A stretch of 9,904 bases of DNA from Flavobacteriaceae bacterium (GTDB lineage Bacteria > Bacteroidota > Bacteroidia > Flavobacteriales > Weeksellaceae), in the NCBI GenBank assembly GCA_031289875.1, contig JAITOO010000013.1:1-9904 (forward strand), in the 5' to 3' direction. This document shows, piece by piece, positions 6,004-9,904 of the stretch (its first letter is position 1; the number at the start of each line of letters is the position of its first letter). The notes under the pieces are model-generated. The model saw nothing but the letters and a program-made list of their open reading frames with translations, was not told the origin of the DNA and ran no database searches. The position numbers and the translations under genes were made by a program.

Positions 6004-7082
6004 GGCAAGTCAAAAATTGAATAATCGTTACTAATCTGTTTTACAATATTTCTCGTTCGTTCGCCGTGCGTGTCGGAAAGGAAAATCTGCCCGAAATCTT
6101 CCTGATGAACCAATTTAACCAACTGAGCTACTCGCAATTCATCTAATTTGTCAAAAATATCATCCATTAAAAGTATGGGATTTTTTTGAGAATGTTCTTT
6201 AATTATCTGCATTTGAGCCAGTTTTAAAGCGATGAGAAAAGACTTTTGCTGTCCCTGCGAGCCGAATTTCTTAATCGGGTAATCGGAAAGCGTAAAAATC
6301 AAATCGTCCTTGTGAATGCCTTTGGTCGTGTATGCTGCCAAACGGTCTTTTTCCAAAGAATTTTTTAAAATTTGCAGAAAATCCGCTTCGTTCAAATCAG
6401 AAACATATTGAATATCCACCCGTTCTGCGCCCTGAGAAATCAAAGCGTAATGTTTATGAAATTTGGGCAGATAATTCTTGATAAACTCTCGCCGAAAATC
6501 AAAAATTTTTTTTCCGTTTCGGATGAGTTCTCTGTCGTACATTTCAAGGCTCACAGGGTCGAAACTGTGCTGTGTCAAAAACATTTTTAGCAGTATATTC
6601 CGCTGAGCCAGAGCTTTTTGATAGCGAATTAAATGATGCAGATAGTTAGAATTGATTTGGCTTATCATTCCGTCAATAAACTTGCGTCGAAACTCGCTCC
6701 CTTCTGCAATCAGATTTTGGTCGTAGGGCGAAATCATTACGCAGGGATATTTTCCAATGTGGTCAGAAAGCCTGTCGTAGGGTTTATTGTTTCGTTTCAG
6801 AATTTTTTTCTGCCCCGATTGGACGATGAGCAGAATATTGTCTTGGCGAGCCTCGTCTGTGAAAGTTCCCTGTAAGGAAAAAAACTCTTCGCCAAAACGT
6901 ATATTGTTGATGTCCGAATGGTTAAGGTAGCTTTTGGTCAATGAAAGATAGTAAACAGCGTCCATTGCGTTGGTTTTTCCCACGCCGTTGTTGCCCGTAA
7001 AACAATTGATTTTCTCCGAGAAAGTAAAATTCTTTTCGTCAAAATTTTTAAAATGGAACAACCGTAAATCTTTCAAATACAT
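6000..7082 (-). CDS. recF: DNA replication and repair protein RecF
   Basis: This 360-residue SMC-like ABC ATPase binds DNA at single-strand gaps and helps RecO and RecR load RecA. Motifs are in order and complete: Walker A GNNGVGKT (30-37) after LRLFHFKNF, the ABC signature FGSQGQQKS (273-281), Walker B ILLMDD (303-308) followed by the D-loop region FDKLDE, and the SDTHG switch region (about 336-340). Length is normal. The ATG at 7082 gives the standard MYLKDLRLFHFKNF N-terminus. It follows the E1 gene by 13 bp and overlaps the DUF721 gene by 4 bp, so it is probably the middle gene of a three-gene transcript. The usual dnaA-dnaN-recF arrangement of many phyla is absent here, which is common in Bacteroidota. 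Confidence 0.97.
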   Translation of the reverse strand: MYLKDLRLFHFKNFDEKNFTFSEKINCFTGNNGVGKTNAMDAVYYLSLTKSYLNHSDINNIRFGEEFFSLQGTFTDEARQDNILLIVQSGQKKILKRNNKPYDRLSDHIGKYPCVMISPYDQNLIAEGSEFRRKFIDGMISQINSNYLHHLIRYQKALAQRNILLKMFLTQHSFDPVSLEMYDRELIRNGKKIFDFRREFIKNYLPKFHKHYALISQGAERVDIQYVSDLNEADFLQILKNSLEKDRLAAYTTKGIHKDDLIFTLSDYPIKKFGSQGQQKSFLIALKLAQMQIIKEHSQKNPILLMDDIFDKLDELRVAQLVKLVHQEDFGQIFLSDTHGERTRNIVKQISNDYSIFDLP

Positions 7083-7095
7083 AATTAGTGGGTCT

Positions 7096-9546
7096 TTACA
7101 TAATTCTCGGATATTTCACAGGATTGGACTCGTTCATGATAGAATAAATTCCGCGAATCACGTCGTCCACAGAAGGTTTAGAGAAATAATCTCCGTCAGA
7201 GCCGTAGGGCGGGCGGTGTTCTTTGGCGGTAATCGTTTTTGGAGCGGAATCCAGATATTTAAAAGATTCCTGCTCTTCCAGAATTTTTTGCAGCAGATAA
7301 GCGCTCGCACCCCCCGGAACGTCCTCATCTACAATTATCAAGCGGTTGGTTTTCATCACGCTTTCGGCAGTTTTATGATGGATGTCAAAAGGAATTAAAG
7401 ACTGTGCGTCAATGACTTCCGCCTCAACGCCCAGCAGGGAAAGTTCCTTTGCCGCTTTGGAAACAATCCGCCACGTCGAGCCGTAAGTTACGACGGTTAT
7501 GTCTCTACCTTTCCGCGTAATTTCTATTTCTCCGACCGGCGTGGTCAATTCTCCGAGATTATTCGGCATTTGTTCTTTCAATCGGTAGCTGTTCAGACAT
7601 TCCACGATGAGGCACGGCTCGTCTGCTTGCAGCATTGTGTTGTAAAATCCTGCCGCCTTGACGAAATTTCTTGGAACTAAAATGTACATTCCTCTCAACA
7701 AATGAATTAAACCACCCATTGGCGAACCTGAGTGCCAAATGCCTTCCAGACGGTGTCCGCGCGTGCGGACAATCAACGGCGCTTTTTGGCGACCTTTGGT
7801 TCGGTAGCTCACGGTGGCGGCATCGTCGCACATTGTTTGCAGACCATACAGAATGTAGTCCAGATACTGGATTTCTGCAATCGGGCGCAGACCGCGCATT
7901 GCCATTCCTATTCCCTGTCCGATAATGGTCGCTTCGCGGATTCCCGTATCGGAAATGCGGTATTTGCCGTATTTTTCCTGCAAACCTTCAAAGCCTTGAT
8001 TAACATCGCCGATTTTTCCGATATCTTCGCCGAAAGCGATCACTTCGGGATATTTTTCAAAAATCTTGTCGAAATTGTCTCGAATGATGATTCTTCCGTC
8101 CACTTCTTCGGGTTTTTCATCGTAGGCGGGTTGGATTTGTTTCACCTTCAAAGCGGAAAATTCATTTTCAGCGTATAGTTTGGAATCATAGTTGTCTTTT
8201 TCTATTTCTCGGTTTTTGTCTAACCATTGATAGAGATTGTTTTTTGCCTGAGATTTTTCAGCGAACAAAATTCTCAAAACTTTCTGCACGGTTGAGAAAA
8301 TATTTCTTTTGTAGGTAACCGCCGTTTTTTCCAAATCTTCTTTTTCCTTATTGACAAAGACTTTTTTGGAACTTTCTTCGCCTGCGGTTTGAATCAACTG
8401 CAAGGCTTCGTTTTTCAACAAATCAATATCGGTGCGATAGGCAGCCCATGCGTTTTTTTGTCCGTTTTTGACGGTTTGTCCGGCTTCCTGTTCGATGTTT
8501 TCCAACTCTTCTTCCGAAGCCAATCGAATCTCTTGATTGTCTTCATTGATAACAACATAGTTGAGAATCCACTGTTTGAATTTTAAAATGCAGTCGTGTT
8601 GTTTTTCCCATTCCAATCGTTCGGGAGATTTGTATCTTTCGTGAGAGCCGGAAGAGGAATGTCCCAAAGGCTGAGTAACTTCCGAGACGTGGATTACCAC
8701 AGGCACAGATTCTTCCCTTGCGATTTTTTCGGCTTTGGCATACGCCTCCACGAGGGCAGGATAGTCCCAGCCTTTGACGGAAATGATTTCGCAGCCGTTG
8801 TCTCCGTCTTTTCGTTGAAATCCCTGCAATTGTTCGGCAAGATTGGTTTTTGCTCTTTGTTCGGAAGAAAGCACGGAAATTCCGTAGTCGTCGTCCCAAA
8901 TAGACAGAATCATAGGCGTTTGCAGAGCGCAGGCAGCGTTTAGATTTTCCCAAAAATGCCCCTCAGCCGTGCTGGCATCGCCGATTGTGCCGAAAGCAAC
9001 TTCTCGTCCTTGACGGGAAAACTGCGTTTTGTCTTTCAGCTCTTCGACGTTTTTGTAAATAATTGACGCATAAGCCAATCCGAGAAGTCTCGGTATTTGC
9101 GAAGCTGTCGGCGCCGTGTCGGAAGAGACGTTTTTATGCTCCGTCAGGGCTTTCCAAGTTCCATCTTCGTTGAGGAAATGCGTGGCAAAATGGCAAATCA
9201 TTTGCCTTCCTGCTGACTGAGGCTCTCTCTCCATGTTATTGTCTGCATAGAGTTGAGCGAAGTGATTTTCTATGGAAATTTCACCAATTGCGAACATGAA
9301 AGTTTGGTCCCTGTAGTAGCCTGTGCGGAAATCTCCGTTTCTGAAAACTTTTGCCATAGCTATTTGGGGGAGTTCTTTGCCGTCTCCGAAAATGCCGAAC
9401 TTAGCTTTTCCCGTGAGGACTTCCTTTCTTCCCAGCAGGCTGCATTCTCTGCTGATAGAGCATATTTTATAATCGTTCAAGACTTCTTTTTGGAAATCAT
9501 TGAAACTTAAATCGAAATCGGTGGACAAAATTTGTTCGATAATCAC
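7096..9546 (-). CDS. Fused alpha/beta E1 component of a 2-oxoacid dehydrogenase (thiamine diphosphate-dependent)
   Basis: This 816-residue protein joins both E1 subunits in one chain. E1 decarboxylates a 2-oxoacid on thiamine diphosphate and passes the acyl group to the lipoyl arm of E2. Residues about 20-330 are the alpha-like half: FGIFGDGKELPQ, then the ThDP/Mg2+ motif GDASTAEGHFWENLNAA (189-205) ending in IWDDDYGIS, then GHSSSGSHERYKSPE. About 150 charged residues form a linker. From about 485 the beta-like half follows: FGEDIGKIGDVNQG, ISDTGIREATIIGQGIGMA, the HSGSPMG region, and the C-terminal domain with VVTYGSTW, EVIDAQSLIPFD and IIVDEDVPGG. The start is GTG at 9546, 23 nt after an exact -7 element; no upstream in-frame ATG exists. 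Such fusions are known in Bacteroidota and are often annotated as pyruvate or branched-chain type. No E2 or E3 gene is present to decide, so the substrate stays open. Confidence 0.92.
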   Translation of the reverse strand: MIIEQILSTDFDLSFNDFQKEVLNDYKICSISRECSLLGRKEVLTGKAKFGIFGDGKELPQIAMAKVFRNGDFRTGYYRDQTFMFAIGEISIENHFAQLYADNNMEREPQSAGRQMICHFATHFLNEDGTWKALTEHKNVSSDTAPTASQIPRLLGLAYASIIYKNVEELKDKTQFSRQGREVAFGTIGDASTAEGHFWENLNAACALQTPMILSIWDDDYGISVLSSEQRAKTNLAEQLQGFQRKDGDNGCEIISVKGWDYPALVEAYAKAEKIAREESVPVVIHVSEVTQPLGHSSSGSHERYKSPERLEWEKQHDCILKFKQWILNYVVINEDNQEIRLASEEELENIEQEAGQTVKNGQKNAWAAYRTDIDLLKNEALQLIQTAGEESSKKVFVNKEKEDLEKTAVTYKRNIFSTVQKVLRILFAEKSQAKNNLYQWLDKNREIEKDNYDSKLYAENEFSALKVKQIQPAYDEKPEEVDGRIIIRDNFDKIFEKYPEVIAFGEDIGKIGDVNQGFEGLQEKYGKYRISDTGIREATIIGQGIGMAMRGLRPIAEIQYLDYILYGLQTMCDDAATVSYRTKGRQKAPLIVRTRGHRLEGIWHSGSPMGGLIHLLRGMYILVPRNFVKAAGFYNTMLQADEPCLIVECLNSYRLKEQMPNNLGELTTPVGEIEITRKGRDITVVTYGSTWRIVSKAAKELSLLGVEAEVIDAQSLIPFDIHHKTAESVMKTNRLIIVDEDVPGGASAYLLQKILEEQESFKYLDSAPKTITAKEHRPPYGSDGDYFSKPSVDDVIRGIYSIMNESNPVKYPRIM

Positions 9547-9569
9547 GAGTGCGTTGTTTTTTCTTCAAA

Positions 9570-9577
9570 CAAAGGTA
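9570..9577 (-). promoter_or_regulatory. -7 promoter element for the E1-recF-DUF721 operon (TACCTTTG)
   Basis: On the minus strand this reads TACCTTTGT, an exact match to TAnnTTTG plus pyrimidine. Transcription should begin near 9564, giving a leader of about 17 nt before the GTG start. No clean -33 TTTG was found at the usual distance. As the gene order suggests a single transcript, this promoter probably also drives recF and the DUF721 gene. Confidence 0.6.
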
Positions 9578-9762
9578 ACGATTTTTCAAAATTTTTTATT
9601 GCTTTTTCCGTATGATATTTTTTTGTTTGAGAAATTTTTGAACAAAAGCAGGAAAGTAGTTCATTCATAATAAGGGTATTGTTCTTTAAATCGTTTGCAA
9701 TTTTCTATTGATTATTTTTCTGAAAATATTAAAATTGATTAAGATACGTTTGAGGTTTTTAT

Positions 9763-9770
9763 TACTTTTG
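9763..9770 (+). promoter_or_regulatory. Possible -7 element (TACTTTTG) for a gene leaving the right edge
   Basis: TACTTTTG matches TAnnTTTG exactly, and a second match, TACGTTTG, lies at 9745-9752. A transcript starting near 9777 would run into the open plus-strand frame at the edge. Chance matches are frequent in such AT-rich DNA and no -33 box is clear. Confidence 0.27.
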
Positions 9771-9842
9771 AATCGGTTGATTTTCAAGTATGTGAAAAAT
9801 AAAAAATTCAATAAAGGTGTATAAAAACCGTACTTCATTGAC

Positions 9843-9862
9843 AATGCCTGAATTCAGACATT
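9843..9862. repeat. 20-bp near-perfect palindrome
   Basis: AATGCCTGAATTCAGACATT is symmetric at 9 of 10 base pairs, with a perfect 10-bp core CTGAATTCAG. With no loop it is not a terminator; a dimeric regulator site is possible. One such palindrome is also plausible by chance in 10 kb. Confidence 0.4.
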
Positions 9863-9904
9863 CACAACAAGAGGGAGGAAAAAAAGATTTAGGCTGTGAA
9901 AAAA
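9844..9904 (+). CDS. Possible start of an unrecognised gene, cut by the right edge
   Basis: From ATG at 9844 the plus-strand frame stays open to the window edge and reads MPEFRHSQQEGGKKDLGCEK. In-frame GTG (9817) is an alternative start; an in-frame stop lies at 9793. It is the only plus-strand frame open to the edge here, and candidate -7 elements lie 70-100 bp upstream. I do not recognise the protein. Twenty codons are too few to prove coding, and the ATG lies inside the palindrome at 9843-9862. Confidence 0.25.
   Translation, partial: MPEFRHSQQEGGKKDLGCEK

Larger units (their letters stand above)
9578..9904. other. AT-rich intergenic region upstream of the E1 operon
   Basis: This stretch is strongly AT-rich and has no recognisable complete gene, tRNA or GC-rich terminator. 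On the plus strand it has two tandem TAnnTTTG matches, TACGTTTG (9745-9752) and TACTTTTG (9763-9770), then a palindrome (9843-9862) and a frame open to the window edge. This would fit a divergent promoter region. A minus-strand frame is also open from the right edge to a TAA near 9762, but its composition (many F, I, C) is not protein-like. Confidence 0.5.

Noticed and set aside
7671..8178. Open frames antisense to the E1 gene (for example 7732-8178)
   Set aside because: The E1 frame is complete and contains conserved motifs throughout; the antisense frames have no promoter or family signal.
9621..9647. Inverted repeat TTTTGTT...AACAAAA in the right intergenic region
   Set aside because: Seven mostly A-T pairs around a 13-nt loop are expected by chance in this composition.

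Overview
The window looks like a chromosomal stretch from a member of the Bacteroidota. The evidence is the E1 alpha/beta fusion of a 2-oxoacid dehydrogenase, the recF-DUF721 (DciA-like) pair, a lipid A-type LpxH hydrolase, an almost complete lack of Shine-Dalgarno sequences, AT-rich leaders, and several copies of the TAnnTTTG -7 promoter element typical of this phylum. Order or genus cannot be fixed from the sequence. Most genes are ordinary core-metabolism or housekeeping genes. I see no phage, CRISPR, defence or secretion system.

Layout. At the left edge an aconitase gene runs on the minus strand and leaves the window about a dozen codons before its expected end (1-2231). Next comes a 411-bp gap (2232-2642). 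It holds the most interesting object here: a 187-bp MITE-like element (2429-2615) with imperfect 33-bp terminal inverted repeats, flanking TA dinucleotides, and an internal 40-codon remnant of an IS630-type transposase with its own -7 promoter element. Minus-strand genes for a ketoacyl-ACP synthase III (2643-3626) and a ComF-type phosphoribosyltransferase (3688-4359) follow. A 47-bp divergent promoter region then separates comF from a plus-strand pair, queD (GTG start, 4407-4850) and lpxH-like (4829-5635), which overlap by 22 bp. That pair converges on a minus-strand operon read from right to left: fused E1 dehydrogenase (7096-9546), then recF (6000-7082), then a DciA-like DUF721 gene (5710-6003). 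The E1-recF gap is 13 bp, and recF and the DUF721 gene overlap by ATGA. The last ~360 bp (9547-9904) are AT-rich and intergenic, with a clear E1 promoter, a 20-bp near-perfect palindrome, and perhaps the first codons of a plus-strand gene.

How the genes relate. Aconitase and the E1 enzyme belong to central carbon and 2-oxoacid oxidation. The KAS III and LpxH belong to fatty-acid/lipid and lipid A synthesis. QueD belongs to 7-deazaguanine (queuosine) synthesis. RecF and the DciA-like protein act in DNA repair and replication. ComF-family proteins are linked to DNA uptake or metabolism. Apart from the recF-DUF721 pair, the neighbours do not form one pathway.
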